Positions 1 through 8,963 of a stretch of DNA of 64,000 nucleotides are shown here, piece after piece. The notes beneath the pieces were generated by a model. That model did not search any database. It worked only from the letters and a program-made list of their open reading frames with translations, and was not told the DNA's origin. Each line of letters begins with the position of its first letter. The stretch's first letter is position 1. Source of the DNA: Pontivivens ytuae (lineage in GTDB: Bacteria > Pseudomonadota > Alphaproteobacteria > Rhodobacterales > Rhodobacteraceae); contig NZ_CP064942.1 of assembly GCF_015679265.1 (NCBI RefSeq), positions 2,584,001-2,648,000 on the forward strand, read 5' to 3'. The translations under genes were made by a program, and so were the position numbers.

Positions 1-115
1 TGACCTGGAAGGCGTGCATGCCCGAGGTCCCCAGCAGCTTCGCCACCAGCGACGCGGTACCCATGCACGCGGCGGCGATCAGCATCATCAGGGCGGCGTA
101 GGGACGGTTCGGCAT
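1..115 (-). CDS. DMT/EamA-like transporter, N-terminal fragment
   Basis: The first 38 codons of a minus-strand gene that runs off the left edge of the window. The start is the ATG at 115-113, preceded at good distance by the Shine-Dalgarno GAAGGAG. The visible peptide begins MPNRPYAALMMLIAAACMGT and continues as a hydrophobic first membrane helix followed by a short polar loop (AKLLGTSGMHAFQV). That pattern is typical of the first segment of drug/metabolite-transporter (EamA) proteins. The family call is inference from a short piece; any small inner-membrane protein with this N-terminus would also fit. Confidence 0.5.
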   Translation of the reverse strand, partial: MPNRPYAALMMLIAAACMGTASLVAKLLGTSGMHAFQV

Positions 116-162
116 CGGGGGCTCCTTCTCGCGCCGCACCCTGAGGGGTGCGGGCGGAGGGA

Positions 163-645
163 TCAATCGGGGATGGCCCGAACTGTCTTCTCGAAGGTGA
201 TCGAGGTCGGCCGGTCGTAGCCCGCATGGGCGGTGCGCGCGACCTCGCGAAAGCCGCAGCGGAGAAAGAGGGCGTGGTTCTCCACCAACTCCACCCGGCT
301 TTGCAGCCGCAGGACCGGGCGGTCCGCCTGCCCCTCGGCCTCGGCCAGAAGGGCTCGCGCGATCCCCTGACGCTGACGTGCCGGCGCCACGGCGAGCTTG
401 CTCGCATAGGCGTGATCCGACTGGTGCGCGAGGAAGATGCAGCCGACGATGCCGTCTGCATCACGCGCGAGGATCAGCCGCTCGGCCCGTCGCTTCGCCG
501 CCAGTCCCTCCGGATCGAGTCGGTGCAGGGAAGACGGCGGATCGATCCGCCCCTGCATGCTCGCGAAGGCCTCGCGCAGCAGGGCGAGCACCGCCGCATC
601 CTCCGCGAAATCCGGTCCCGCAGTGAAGAGCCTGACCTCTTTCAT
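163..645 (-). CDS. GNAT family N-acetyltransferase
   Basis: Predicted 160-residue acetyl-CoA-dependent acyltransferase of unknown substrate. The GNAT core shows the acetyl-CoA pyrophosphate loop in LAVAPARQRQGIARALL (about residues 85-101), followed by the C-terminal NHALFLRCGFREVAR strand/helix usual for the fold. The length is normal for a single GNAT domain. The start used is the ATG of MKEVRLF at 645. Its upstream region lies inside one arm of a dispersed inverted repeat (641-717), so the GGGAAAG next to the ATG may be repeat sequence rather than a designed ribosome site, and the start is uncertain. The gene converges with no neighbour and sits behind the truncated transporter on the same strand. 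Confidence 0.8.
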   Translation of the reverse strand: MKEVRLFTAGPDFAEDAAVLALLREAFASMQGRIDPPSSLHRLDPEGLAAKRRAERLILARDADGIVGCIFLAHQSDHAYASKLAVAPARQRQGIARALLAEAEGQADRPVLRLQSRVELVENHALFLRCGFREVARTAHAGYDRPTSITFEKTVRAIPD

Positions 646-717
646 CTTTCCCGAAATACGCCCGCCGGAGGCGCACATGGCAATCGGCGCGCCCTTGCGT
701 ATTTGGAGAAAGATGAA
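641..717. repeat. Inverted pair of dispersed 'GCGTATTT..GAAAGATGAA' motif
   Basis: Arms at 641-661 and 697-717 are inverted copies of a 21-base motif (gcgtatttNNNgaaagatgaa) with two mismatches, flanking cccgccggaggcg. Related single copies occur at 3023, 23598, 37845, 48264 and 59967. One arm overlaps the start codon of the acetyltransferase gene. It probably belongs to a family of intergenic short repeats; I cannot tell whether it acts as a terminator or a mobile mini-element. Confidence 0.6.
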
Positions 718-738
718 GGCCGCGGTCGAGCCTTTTCG

Positions 739-767
739 TTGACTTGGCGGCAGGTGCCCCGGATAAG
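739..767 (+). promoter_or_regulatory. Candidate sigma-70 promoter of argD
   Basis: TTGACT at 739-744 and GATAAG at 762-767 are separated by exactly 17 bases, with the argD start about 75 bases downstream. The -35 box matches consensus at five of six positions and the -10 at four of six. No transcript data are available. Confidence 0.45.
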
Positions 768-841
768 CGGGGTTTCGGCGCCCGATCCGGCTGCGCGGGC
801 GCCGAAATCCCATTCATCGCAGCCTTTCAGGAGTGACCACA

Positions 842-2023
842 GTGATCACGCCCGTCCTGCCGACCTATGCGCGGGCACCGCTCTCTTTCGAGAAGGGCGA
901 GGGCCCCTGGCTGATGACCGAAGACGGTACGCGCTACCTCGACATGGGGGCCGGCATCGCCGTCTCCCTGCTGGGCCACGCGCATCCCCGTCTTGTCGCC
1001 GCGCTGGAGGAGCAGGGCCGACGACTGTGGCACACGTCCAATCTCTACGAGATCCCGAACCAGAAGCGGCTGGCGGAGATGCTGGTGGAGAACACCTTCG
1101 CCGACTCCGTCTTCTTCACCAACTCGGGCACCGAGGCGACCGAGGCCGCGGTGAAGATGGCGCGCAAGTACCATGCGGTGAAAGGGACCGGGCGCGACGA
1201 GATCATCACGTTCTCCGGCTCCTTCCACGGGCGGACGCTCGGCATGATCTCGGCCGCGGGGTCGGAGAAGCTGACGAATGGCTTCGGCCCGCTGCTGCCG
1301 GGCTTCGTCCATCTGCCCTTCGGCGATCACGATGCGCTGAATGCCGCGATCAGCGAGCGGACGGCGGCGATCCTGATCGAGCCGGTGCAGGGCGAGGGCG
1401 GCATCGTGCCTGTGCCTGATCCTTGCCTGAAGGGCCTGCGCGATCTCTGCGACGAGCACGGCATCCTCTTGATCTATGACGAGATCCAGTGCGGCATGGG
1501 CCGGACCGGCAAGCTCTTCGCCCATGAGTGGTCCGGGGCCGCGCCCGACATCATGGCGGTGGCCAAGGGCATCGGCGGGGGCTTCCCGCTGGGCGCGTGT
1601 CTTGCGACCGAAGAGGCGGCGTCCGGCATGACGGCGGGTACCCACGGGACGACCTATGGCGGCAACCCGCTCGCCTGTGCCGTCGGCTGTGCGGTGATGG
1701 AGGTGGTGACCGAGGACGGGTTCCTCGACCGCGTCTCCGCCATCTCGGGCCGTCTGCGGCAGGGGCTGGAGGGCCTGGTTGCCTCGCATCCGGACGTGTT
1801 CGAGTTGGTGCGGGGCTCCGGCCTGATGCTGGGCCTGAAGTGCCGGGTGCCGAACATGGACGTGGTGAATGCGGGCTACGATGCAGGCGTGCTGGTCATC
1901 CCCGGCGGGGACAACGTGATCCGCATCCTGCCGCCGCTCAACCTGACCGATGCCGAGGTGGACGAGGCGCTGCGACGTCTCGATGCCGCCGCGGGCGCCG
2001 TCGCCAAGGGCGCGGCCGCCTGA
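842..2023 (+). CDS. argD: Acetylornithine aminotransferase
   Basis: PLP-dependent class-III aminotransferase (393 residues) that converts N-acetylglutamate semialdehyde to N-acetylornithine with glutamate as amino donor, in cytosolic arginine synthesis. The family may also act as succinyldiaminopimelate aminotransferase. Visible signs are [13 protein letters not shown] (PLP phosphate cup), [13 protein letters not shown] with the pyridine-binding Asp, and the Schiff-base lysine K242 in [12 protein letters not shown]. The GTG start at 842 was chosen because AGGAG (829-833) lies 8 bases before it; the in-frame GTG at 833 overlaps that ribosome site. argF follows 62 bases later, so the two very likely form an operon. 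Ornithine aminotransferase is the main alternative; the argF linkage supports argD. Confidence 0.93.
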   Translation: MITPVLPTYARAPLSFEKGEGPWLMTEDGTRYLDMGAGIAVSLLGHAHPRLVAALEEQGRRLWHTSNLYEIPNQKRLAEMLVENTFADSVFFTNSGTEATEAAVKMARKYHAVKGTGRDEIITFSGSFHGRTLGMISAAGSEKLTNGFGPLLPGFVHLPFGDHDALNAAISERTAAILIEPVQGEGGIVPVPDPCLKGLRDLCDEHGILLIYDEIQCGMGRTGKLFAHEWSGAAPDIMAVAKGIGGGFPLGACLATEEAASGMTAGTHGTTYGGNPLACAVGCAVMEVVTEDGFLDRVSAISGRLRQGLEGLVASHPDVFELVRGSGLMLGLKCRVPNMDVVNAGYDAGVLVIPGGDNVIRILPPLNLTDAEVDEALRRLDAAAGAVAKGAAA

Positions 2024-2085
2024 TCCTGCCGGGCGGAGCCAGCGCGCTCCGCCCCCACGACATCTCCCGGAAAGGGATCTCCGAC

Positions 2086-3009
2086 ATGAAACACTTCCTG
2101 GACCTGAACAAGGTCGATGCCCCCGTTCTTCGTGATCTCATCGACGATGCGCGCGCGGTAAAGGACGCGCGCGCCGGGCAGCCGAAGGGCGCACCGGATG
2201 CGGAACAGCCGCTGAAGGACCGGATGGTCGCGCTGATCTTCGAGAAGCCGTCGACGCGCACGCGCACGTCCTTCGACCTCGGCGTACGCCAGATGGGCGG
2301 GCAGACCATGGTGCTGACCGGGGCCGAGATGCAGCTCGGCCATGGGGAGAGCATCGCGGACACCGCGCGGGTGCTGAGCCGCTATGTCGACCTCATCATG
2401 ATCCGCACCTTCGCGGAGGAGACGCTGCTGGAGCTGGCCGAGCACGCGAGCGTTCCGGTGATCAACGGGCTGACCGACCGCACGCATCCCTGCCAGATCA
2501 TGGCCGACGTCCTGACCTTTGAGGAGCACAAGGGCCCGATCGCGGGCAAGCGCGTGGTCTGGACCGGGGACGGCAACAATGTCTGCGCGTCGTTCCTGCA
2601 TGCGGCCGGGCAGTTCGGCTTCGACCTCACTTTCAGCGGGCCGGAGGTGCTGGACCCGGAGGCGGAGGCGATGGATTTCGCCAGCTCTAAAGGAGCCGAC
2701 GTGCGGATCGAGCGCGATCCGGTGAAGGCCGTGGAGGGTGCCGATCTCGTGGTCGCGGACACGTGGCTCTCCATGCACGACGACGCCAGCGCGCGGGACC
2801 GGCGGCACAACCTCCTCAAGCCCTATCAGGTCAACGAGGCGCTGATGGCGGCGGCGGGGGAGCAGGCGCTCTTCATGCACTGCCTGCCGGCGCATCGCGG
2901 TGAGGAAGTCACGGATGCGGTCATGGACGGGCCACAGTCGGTCATCTTCGACGAGGCGGAGAACCGTGTGCACGCCCAGAAGGCGATCCTGAAATGGTGC
3001 CTGTCCTGA
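2086..3009 (+). CDS. argF: Ornithine carbamoyltransferase
   Basis: Cytosolic 307-residue transcarbamylase that forms citrulline from ornithine and carbamoyl phosphate. The carbamoyl-phosphate loop S-T-R-T-R-T starts at residue 56 ([12 protein letters not shown]). HPCQ binds the carbamoyl group, DGNNVCASF lies in the second domain, and the ornithine-site HCLPAHRG contains C266. The length is the family norm. The ATG at 2086 follows a purine-rich GGAAAGGGA. It lies 62 bases downstream of argD with no terminator visible between them, so co-transcription is likely. The HCLPxHRG motif separates it from aspartate carbamoyltransferase. Confidence 0.96.
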   Translation: MKHFLDLNKVDAPVLRDLIDDARAVKDARAGQPKGAPDAEQPLKDRMVALIFEKPSTRTRTSFDLGVRQMGGQTMVLTGAEMQLGHGESIADTARVLSRYVDLIMIRTFAEETLLELAEHASVPVINGLTDRTHPCQIMADVLTFEEHKGPIAGKRVVWTGDGNNVCASFLHAAGQFGFDLTFSGPEVLDPEAEAMDFASSKGADVRIERDPVKAVEGADLVVADTWLSMHDDASARDRRHNLLKPYQVNEALMAAAGEQALFMHCLPAHRGEEVTDAVMDGPQSVIFDEAENRVHAQKAILKWCLS

Positions 3010-3022
3010 GGGCGCGGCCGTG

Positions 3023-3050
3023 CGCCTTCGGCGAGGATACTTGAAGAAGA
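3023..3050 (+). repeat. Dispersed GGCG(A/G)GGATA(C/T)TTG motif, copy 2
   Basis: The sequence gccttcggcgaggatacttgaagaag lies just after argF. It shares the palindromic ccttcgg/cctccgg core and the gatacttg tail with the copies near 37845 and 59967. Confidence 0.5.
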
Positions 3051-3062
3051 GAGAGCGGGGCC

Positions 3063-3968
3063 TCAGCGCGTGAGGCCCGGCACCTCCCGCGCACGGGCGG
3101 CGATGTGTGTGACGAAGGCGCGGATGACCGCCGGTTGCACGACCGCCGGGCGCCAGAGGGCCATCAGCGGCGGCACCGGCAGCGTGTGATCGGGCAGCAC
3201 CTGCACGACCTCGCCGGCCTCCAGCGCGCTGTGGAACGACCAGAGTGGGCCAGCAGTCAGGCCGAACCCAGCCTTCACCGCCTCCACGATCGAGGCGATG
3301 GCGTTGATCGAGACGCCGGGACCGCGTGGGAGGCGATGGAGCTTGCCGTCCGGGTCGGTGATCTCCAGCGGCCGCAAGCGATGCTCGGGGTGGAAGAAGA
3401 CCTGTGTCTTGTGGGCGAGGTCGGCGACGGTTTCGATCGGGTTCTTTTCGAGCCAGGAGGGGGCGGCGAAGAGGGCGCGCGGCACGTCCGCGAGCTTGCG
3501 CGCCATCAGCGCGCTGTCGGGCGGACGGGCGACGCGGACGGCGACGTCAATGTCGTCGCGCACGAGGTCGACGGAGCGGCTGTCGAGCAGCAGTTCCGGC
3601 GTGACCTCCGGATGCTCCCGCGCGAAGTCGAGCAGCCACGGCGCGACATGGGCCTGCCCGAAATCAATGCTGGCGGCCACGCGCAGGCGGCCGCTGGGGC
3701 GCAGCGTCTCGCCGGAGATCTCGCTCTCCACCGCCTCGATCTGACCCATCAGCCCGCGCATCGCCGCGTGATAGCGCTGGCCCGCCTCCGTCGGCCGGGT
3801 GCGTGCGCCGGAACGGTCGAGGAGCTTTGCGCCCAGCCGCGTCTCCAGCGCGGTCATGCGGCGGGAGATGGAGGAGGGTTCGACCCCGGCCTCGAGCGCC
3901 GCCGCCCGGAGGGAGCCCAGCTCGACCACGCGGGCGAAGAGGGCGCTGTCTTCGAGACGGCCGGACAT
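3063..3968 (-). CDS. LysR-family transcriptional regulator
   Basis: 301-residue DNA-binding regulator. The N-terminal winged helix-turn-helix spans about residues 1-65 (GSLRAAALEAGVEPSSISRR is the recognition region; ALETRLGAKLLDR follows). The type-2 periplasmic-binding-like effector domain starts near residue 90. The ATG at 3968 is 113 bases from the divergent SDR start at 4082. A LysR gene divergent from its target is the usual arrangement, so it probably controls that SDR gene; this is inference. The effector cannot be predicted. Confidence 0.9.
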   Translation of the reverse strand: MSGRLEDSALFARVVELGSLRAAALEAGVEPSSISRRMTALETRLGAKLLDRSGARTRPTEAGQRYHAAMRGLMGQIEAVESEISGETLRPSGRLRVAASIDFGQAHVAPWLLDFAREHPEVTPELLLDSRSVDLVRDDIDVAVRVARPPDSALMARKLADVPRALFAAPSWLEKNPIETVADLAHKTQVFFHPEHRLRPLEITDPDGKLHRLPRGPGVSINAIASIVEAVKAGFGLTAGPLWSFHSALEAGEVVQVLPDHTLPVPPLMALWRPAVVQPAVIRAFVTHIAARAREVPGLTR

Positions 3969-4081
3969 GTTGCTCCCTGCGCATCATAGGCTTGCTGTGC
4001 GGCAGAATATGCGGCGCCCAGTGCATTGTCCATCTTCTGCCTCAACGGCGCGGCAGTCGCGCCGAGATGAGGAGAAAGACG
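3969..4081. promoter_or_regulatory. Divergent LysR/SDR control region
   Basis: The 113-base gap between the two divergent starts contains a loose dyad, CGCAT near 3979 and ATGCG near 4008. LysR proteins usually bind such dyads near their own promoter. GAGGAGA precedes the SDR ATG. The promoter boxes are not clear. Confidence 0.3.
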
Positions 4082-4846
4082 ATGAGCAAGCTTGAGAATA
4101 AGATCGCGCTGGTGACCGGCGGCAATCGCAATATCGGCCGGGAAACCGCACTGGCGCTGGCCGCCGACGGGGCCGACGTGATCATCACCTACCGTTCCCG
4201 GGCCGAGGACGCGGCGCAGACCGTCGCGGATATCGAGGCGCTGGGCCGGAAGGCCGCCGCCGTGCAACTCGACCTGTCGGGCACGGGCGAGATCGCGGAT
4301 TTTGTCGAGACGGTGAAGGGGCAGCTTGGCCACTGGGGTCGGCAGGACTTCGACATCCTCGTCAACAATGCCGGGATCCTCGGCGACCAGATGTTCGGGC
4401 AGGTGGAGGAAGCTGCGCTCGACCGCGTCTACTCCACCAACTACAAGGGCGTCTTCATGCTGACCCAGGCGCTCGACCCGCTGCTGGCCGAAGGCGGCCG
4501 GGTGGTGCTGATTTCGTCGGGAACGGCGCAGGTCGCCTTCGCCCCGCTGGTCAGCTACGGCCCGCTGAAGGCGGCGATCGAGAGCCTGACGCCGTATCTC
4601 GCGAAGCATTTCGGCGGGCGTGGGATCACGGTGAACGCGGTGGCGCCCGGCGGTCTCGATGACGAGTTCAATGCGGAGCTCTTCGACCGGATGCCGCAGG
4701 CGCGCGACTACCTGCGCGGCAACACGGCGCTGGGCCGGATCGGGATGCCGGAGGACGTGGCGGGCGTCATCGCCTTCCTCGCCTCGCCCGCGGCGGGCTT
4801 CGTCAGCGGTGCGGTGATCCCGGTCGATGGCGGCTACCACCTCTGA
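4082..4846 (+). CDS. Short-chain dehydrogenase/reductase (SDR)
   Basis: 254-residue NAD(P)-dependent oxidoreductase of the classical SDR family; substrate unknown. The cofactor motif is TGGNRNIG (residues about 12-19). NNAG follows in ILVNNAGILG. The active-site Ser is in VLISSGTAQ, and the YxxxK pair appears as SYGPLKAAIESL. The end GAVIPVDGGYHL is the usual family C-terminus. The dinucleotide loop ends in N-I-G rather than the commoner G-I-G, which is seen in some SDRs. The start ATG is supported by GAGGAGA. It is divergent from the LysR gene, its likely regulator, and is followed by an intrinsic terminator at 4872. Confidence 0.88.
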   Translation: MSKLENKIALVTGGNRNIGRETALALAADGADVIITYRSRAEDAAQTVADIEALGRKAAAVQLDLSGTGEIADFVETVKGQLGHWGRQDFDILVNNAGILGDQMFGQVEEAALDRVYSTNYKGVFMLTQALDPLLAEGGRVVLISSGTAQVAFAPLVSYGPLKAAIESLTPYLAKHFGGRGITVNAVAPGGLDDEFNAELFDRMPQARDYLRGNTALGRIGMPEDVAGVIAFLASPAAGFVSGAVIPVDGGYHL

Positions 4847-4871
4847 GGGCAAGCAGACTTTCGCAAAATGG

Positions 4872-4901
4872 GAAAGGGGCGCCCGCTTGGGCGCCTCTTT
4901 T
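4872..4901 (+). terminator. Rho-independent terminator after the SDR gene
   Basis: A perfect 7-bp stem GGCGCCC/GGGCGCC (4878-4895) with loop gctt is followed by TCTTTT and preceded by an A-rich run. Confidence 0.8.
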
Positions 4902-5171
4902 GGGTCAATGAAAGCGCTTTGAAGCTCTGCCGGCCGGAATCGTGACGGCCCGCGGTCCGCCGGTCGATCTCGGCGCTGAAATACCTCAATTTTTAAGGAT
5001 TTGGAATGCGTTGGCGGTGCACGCGAAACATCGCATGCGTCTCCCTCAACGCGCCCGAACGCAAGTTTCGTCGCGTCAATCGCGGGGTGCGAAAGCCGGT
5101 GATCATCTTGCAACGGATTTATGAATAGGTCAGCCTTGCAGACAGGCTAATCAACCACAGGGAGATAAAAC
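4902..5171. other. Non-coding stretch upstream of oppA
   Basis: About 270 bases between the SDR terminator and oppA hold no convincing ORF. The region is locally AT-richer (for example the runs around 4980-5000 and 5110-5130) and should contain the promoter of the peptide transporter operon. I could not pick unambiguous -35/-10 boxes. Confidence 0.4.
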
Positions 5172-6764
5172 ATGCCTCGTTCGATTCTGCGGACGGCAGC
5201 CCTCACGTCGGTGCTCGCGCTGACGGTCGGTGCGGCGGCCTCGGCCCAGACCTATTTCCGCGGCTCCGATGGCGATCCCGAGACGCTCGATCAGCACAAG
5301 ACCTCCACCGTCGTCGAGGCGAACCTGCTGCGCGACATGTTCGAAGGGCTGGTCATCTACGACAGCGAGGCGAACGTGATCCCCGGCGTGGCGACGGAGT
5401 GGGCGACCTCCGACGACGGCACCGTGTGGACCTTCACCCTGCGTGAGGAGGCCCGCTGGTCGAACGGCGACCCGGTCGTGGCGGGTGATTTCGTCTACTC
5501 GCTGCAGCGGATCATGGATCCGGCGACGGGCGCGAAATACGCCAACATTCTCTACCCGATCCAGAATGCTGCCGCGATCAACTCCGGCGAGATGGAGAAG
5601 GAGGAGCTCGGTGTCCGTGCGATCGACGACCAGACGCTGGAGATCACGCTGGAAGGCCCGACGCCGTTCTTCCTGGAGCTGCTGACGCACCAGACCGGTC
5701 TGCCGGTGCATCCGGCCTCGGTCGAGGAGCATGGCAACGACTTCGTTCTGCCCGAGAACCATGTCTCCAACGGCGCTTACACGCTGGAGAGCTTCACGCT
5801 CAACGACCGGATCGTGCTGACGAAGAACGAGGAGTTCCACGCCGCCGACAGCGTCGAGATCGAGCGGGTCGAGTTCCTGCCCTTCGAGGATCGCGCCACC
5901 TGCGTGCGCGGCTGGGAAGCGGGCGAGGTCCATTCCTGCTCCGACCTGCCGGCGGAGGATATCCCGCGGCTCGAGGCAGAGTATGGCGATGCGGTGCGGA
6001 TCGCGCCGTATCTGGGCGTCTACTACTACGGCATCAACTCCGCGCGTGAGCCGTTCGACGATCCGCGCATCCGTCAGGCCCTCTCCATGGTGATCGACCG
6101 CGACTTCCTCGCGGAAGAGATCTTCTCCGGCACGATGGTGCCCGCCTATAGCTGGGTGCCGCCGGGGATCGGCAACTACCTGGGCGACGACGCGCCGTCC
6201 TACGAATGGTCCGACATGTCGATGCTCGACCGCGAGGATGCGGCCATCGCGCTGATGGAGGAGGCGGGCTACGGCCCCGACAACCCCATCGAGATCGAGA
6301 TCAGCTACAACACGTCCGAGAACCACCGGAACGCGGCCACCGCGATCGCCGACATGTGGTCGATCCTCGGCGTGGAGACGACCTACAACGTCCGCGACGC
6401 CTCGGCCCACTACGCCATGCTGCGCGACGAGAAGGTGCACGACGTGGCCCGCGCGGGCTGGATCGGCGACTATTCCGATCCGCAGAACTTCCTATTCCTG
6501 AACCGCGCGGACAATCCGGGCTTCAACTACGGCAACTACGACAATCCGGAATATGACGGTCTCCTCGACCAGGCAGGCGAGACGACCGATCTGCAGGAGC
6601 GCGCGCAAATCCTGGGGCAGGCCGAGGAGATCTTCCTCGCCGACAACCCGCAGATCCCGCTGCTCTATTATTCCTCGCGGTCGCTGGTGAGCGACGCGCT
6701 GGTGGGCTGGGAGGACAATATCCAGAACGTCCACCCGACCCGCTTCATGTCCATCTCCGAGTGA
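5172..6764 (+). CDS. oppA: Oligopeptide ABC transporter, periplasmic binding protein
   Basis: 530-residue extracytoplasmic solute-binding protein of family 5 (SBP_bac_5), expected to capture peptides in the periplasm for the OppBC channel. A Sec signal peptide covers about residues 1-26 (basic start, hydrophobic core LTSVLALTVGAAASA, cleavage near SAQ). Family hallmarks are the N-terminal PETLDQHKT segment, WTFTLREEARWSNGDPV, and the later AGWIGDYSDPQNFL seen in OppA-type proteins. The ATG follows GGGAGATAAAAC. It is the first gene of an operon with the permeases at 6821 and 7731. Substrate is inferred from family only; murein peptides or other oligopeptides are possible. Confidence 0.9.
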   Translation: MPRSILRTAALTSVLALTVGAAASAQTYFRGSDGDPETLDQHKTSTVVEANLLRDMFEGLVIYDSEANVIPGVATEWATSDDGTVWTFTLREEARWSNGDPVVAGDFVYSLQRIMDPATGAKYANILYPIQNAAAINSGEMEKEELGVRAIDDQTLEITLEGPTPFFLELLTHQTGLPVHPASVEEHGNDFVLPENHVSNGAYTLESFTLNDRIVLTKNEEFHAADSVEIERVEFLPFEDRATCVRGWEAGEVHSCSDLPAEDIPRLEAEYGDAVRIAPYLGVYYYGINSAREPFDDPRIRQALSMVIDRDFLAEEIFSGTMVPAYSWVPPGIGNYLGDDAPSYEWSDMSMLDREDAAIALMEEAGYGPDNPIEIEISYNTSENHRNAATAIADMWSILGVETTYNVRDASAHYAMLRDEKVHDVARAGWIGDYSDPQNFLFLNRADNPGFNYGNYDNPEYDGLLDQAGETTDLQERAQILGQAEEIFLADNPQIPLLYYSSRSLVSDALVGWEDNIQNVHPTRFMSISE

Positions 6765-6820
6765 GTTGACACCGGTGCCGCCCGCACGGGTCGGGCGGCA
6801 CCCCTGCCGAAAGTTCGATC

Positions 6821-7738
6821 ATGCTGGCTTACGCGATCAGGCGCCTTCTGGGGGCCATACCGCTTCTGTTTTTCATCATCACCGCCGCGTTCTTCATGAT
6901 GCGCGTGGCCCCGGGCGGCCCCTTCGATCAGGAGCGCACGCTGGAGCCCTCGGTGATGGCCAATCTCAACGCGACCTTCGGGCTCGACCTGCCGCTATGG
7001 CAGCAATATGCGCGCTATCTCGGCAATCTGCTGCAGGGCGATATGGGGCCGTCCTTCGTCTATCGCGACTTCGATGTGCAGGAGATCCTGGGCGCCGGGC
7101 TGCCGGTCTCGATCCAGCTTGGCGGGATGGCCTTGCTGCTCGCGCTGCTCATCGGGGCGACGCTGGGATCCATCGCGGCGCTGCGGCAGAACTCATGGGT
7201 AGACTATGCGGTGATCGCGACGGCGACCTTCGGGATCACCATTCCGAACTTCGTGGTGGCGCCGGTGCTGAGCCTGATCTTCGCCGTCTGGCTCGGCTGG
7301 CTGCCCGCCATCGGCTGGGGCTCCTGGCAGCAGATGGTGCTGCCGGTGATCGCGCTGGCGCTGCCGCAGGTAGCCGTGGTTGCCCGCCTGATCCGCGGCG
7401 CGATGATCGAGGCGCTGAGGTCTGATCATGTGCGCACGGCGCGGGCCTACGGCCTGCCGACACGGATGATCGTGATCAAGCACGCGCTGAGAGCGGCGAG
7501 CCTGCCAGCAGTGAGCTATATGGGCCCGGCGGCGGCAGCACTTCTCACCGGCTCCATCGTGATCGAGCAGATTTTCGGCATTCCCGGCATCGGCCGGTAC
7601 TTCGTGCAGGGCGCGCTGAACCGCGACTACACGCTGGTGATGGGGACGGTGATCATCGTCGCGGTCTTCGTCGTGATCTTCAACCTGATCGTGGACCTGC
7701 TCTACGCCCTGCTGGACCCGAGGGTGCGCTATGACTGA
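6821..7738 (+). CDS. oppB: Oligopeptide ABC transporter permease (OppB type)
   Basis: 305-residue inner-membrane permease with about six transmembrane helices. It starts MLAYAIRRLLGAIPLLFFII, the standard OppB/DppB N-terminus, and carries the EAA-type cytoplasmic loop around ARAYGLPTRMIVIKHALR that contacts the ATPase. Its stop codon overlaps the start of the next permease by 8 bases (7731-7738), indicating translational coupling. It lies 56 bases downstream of oppA. Confidence 0.93.
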   Translation: MLAYAIRRLLGAIPLLFFIITAAFFMMRVAPGGPFDQERTLEPSVMANLNATFGLDLPLWQQYARYLGNLLQGDMGPSFVYRDFDVQEILGAGLPVSIQLGGMALLLALLIGATLGSIAALRQNSWVDYAVIATATFGITIPNFVVAPVLSLIFAVWLGWLPAIGWGSWQQMVLPVIALALPQVAVVARLIRGAMIEALRSDHVRTARAYGLPTRMIVIKHALRAASLPAVSYMGPAAAALLTGSIVIEQIFGIPGIGRYFVQGALNRDYTLVMGTVIIVAVFVVIFNLIVDLLYALLDPRVRYD

Positions 7739-8861
7739 CGTGACCGAGATCGCTGCGGGCCAGCCGGAGATCCGCTCCCGCTCCCTGTGGCAGACAGCCC
7801 TCCTGCGCCTGCGCCGGAACCGGGCCGCCATGGCCTCCATCTTCGTGCTGGTCTTCGCGGCCCTCGCCGGGATCATCGGCCCGGCGATCGCGCCGCATCA
7901 CTACGCGGAGGTCTACCCCGCCTATGTCCGCGCGCCCGCCTCGCTGGAGGCCTATCCACGCGCCGAGGAAATCATCCCAGAGGCCGAAAGCGCCCTGCGC
8001 CGCGCCCGCCTGCAGCTCGACGACATCACGCTGGAGGGCGAGGTGCTGACCGTCACCGGCACCTCCCTGCGTGAGGTGGACGAGCGGGTAACGCGCTATC
8101 TCGACCGCTCGGACCTCTTCACCAACGCCCGCGTGGTGGAGATCGACGAGGCGGAGAACCGCATCGTCATGGCCGCCGACGTGAACCGGCTCTATTTCTA
8201 TTTCGGTACGGATGCGAACGGGCGGGATCTGCTGAGCCGCATCCTGATCAGCTTGCGCATCTCCCTGATGATCGGCCTGCTCGCCTCCGGCGTCGCACTG
8301 GTGATCGGCGTGCTCTACGGCGCAACGGCGGGCTTCATCGGAGGGCGGGTGGACAACGTGATGATGCGCATCGTCGATGTGCTCTACTCGCTGCCCTTCA
8401 TCTTCTTCGTCATCCTGCTGGTCGTGTTCTTCGGACGAAACGTGGTGCTGATGTTCATCGCGGTGGGCTGTGTCGAATGGCTCGACATGGCACGGATCGT
8501 GCGGGGGCAAACGCTGTCCTTGCGCCGTCGGGAGTTCGTGCAGGCGGCCGAGTCGCTCGGCGTGAGCAACGGCGCGATCCTGCGGCGGCACATCATCCCC
8601 AACACGCTCGGAACCGTGATCATCTACATGACCCTGCTGATCCCGAAGGTGATCCTGCTCGAAAGCTTCCTCTCCTTCCTCGGCCTCGGCGTGCAGGAGC
8701 CGCTGACCTCGCTCGGCGTGCTGATCTCCGAAGGCGCGAAGAACATGCAGAACGCGCCGCACATGCTGATCTGGCCGGCGCTTACGCTGACCGTGCTGCT
8801 CTTCGCGCTCAACTTCCTGGGCGACGGGCTGCGCGACGCGCTCGATCCGAAGGACCGGTGA
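7731..8861 (+). CDS. oppC: Oligopeptide ABC transporter permease (OppC type) with extra periplasmic domain
   Basis: 376-residue partner permease of OppB. After the first membrane helix (about residues 33-55) there is a roughly 95-residue polar stretch (about 60-153) before FGTDANGRDLLSRI, where the usual permease domain begins. Ordinary OppC proteins are about 300 residues and lack so long a segment. The insert has an alternating helix/strand character (LDDITLEGEVLTVTGTSLRE) and would lie in the periplasm. The EAA loop is AAESLGVSNGAILRRHIIPN. The start ATG lies inside the oppB reading frame. The expected role is to form the peptide channel with OppB. Confidence 0.9.
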   Translation: MTDVTEIAAGQPEIRSRSLWQTALLRLRRNRAAMASIFVLVFAALAGIIGPAIAPHHYAEVYPAYVRAPASLEAYPRAEEIIPEAESALRRARLQLDDITLEGEVLTVTGTSLREVDERVTRYLDRSDLFTNARVVEIDEAENRIVMAADVNRLYFYFGTDANGRDLLSRILISLRISLMIGLLASGVALVIGVLYGATAGFIGGRVDNVMMRIVDVLYSLPFIFFVILLVVFFGRNVVLMFIAVGCVEWLDMARIVRGQTLSLRRREFVQAAESLGVSNGAILRRHIIPNTLGTVIIYMTLLIPKVILLESFLSFLGLGVQEPLTSLGVLISEGAKNMQNAPHMLIWPALTLTVLLFALNFLGDGLRDALDPKDR

Positions 8862-8963
8862 TGGCGCGACAGTTTGGTTCCGAAATGACGATTGAAGGAC
8901 CCGGGCGCCCCGATAGCTCCCTCAACGAAGGCGGATGGTCCGCCGGAGCGCAAGGAGCACATC

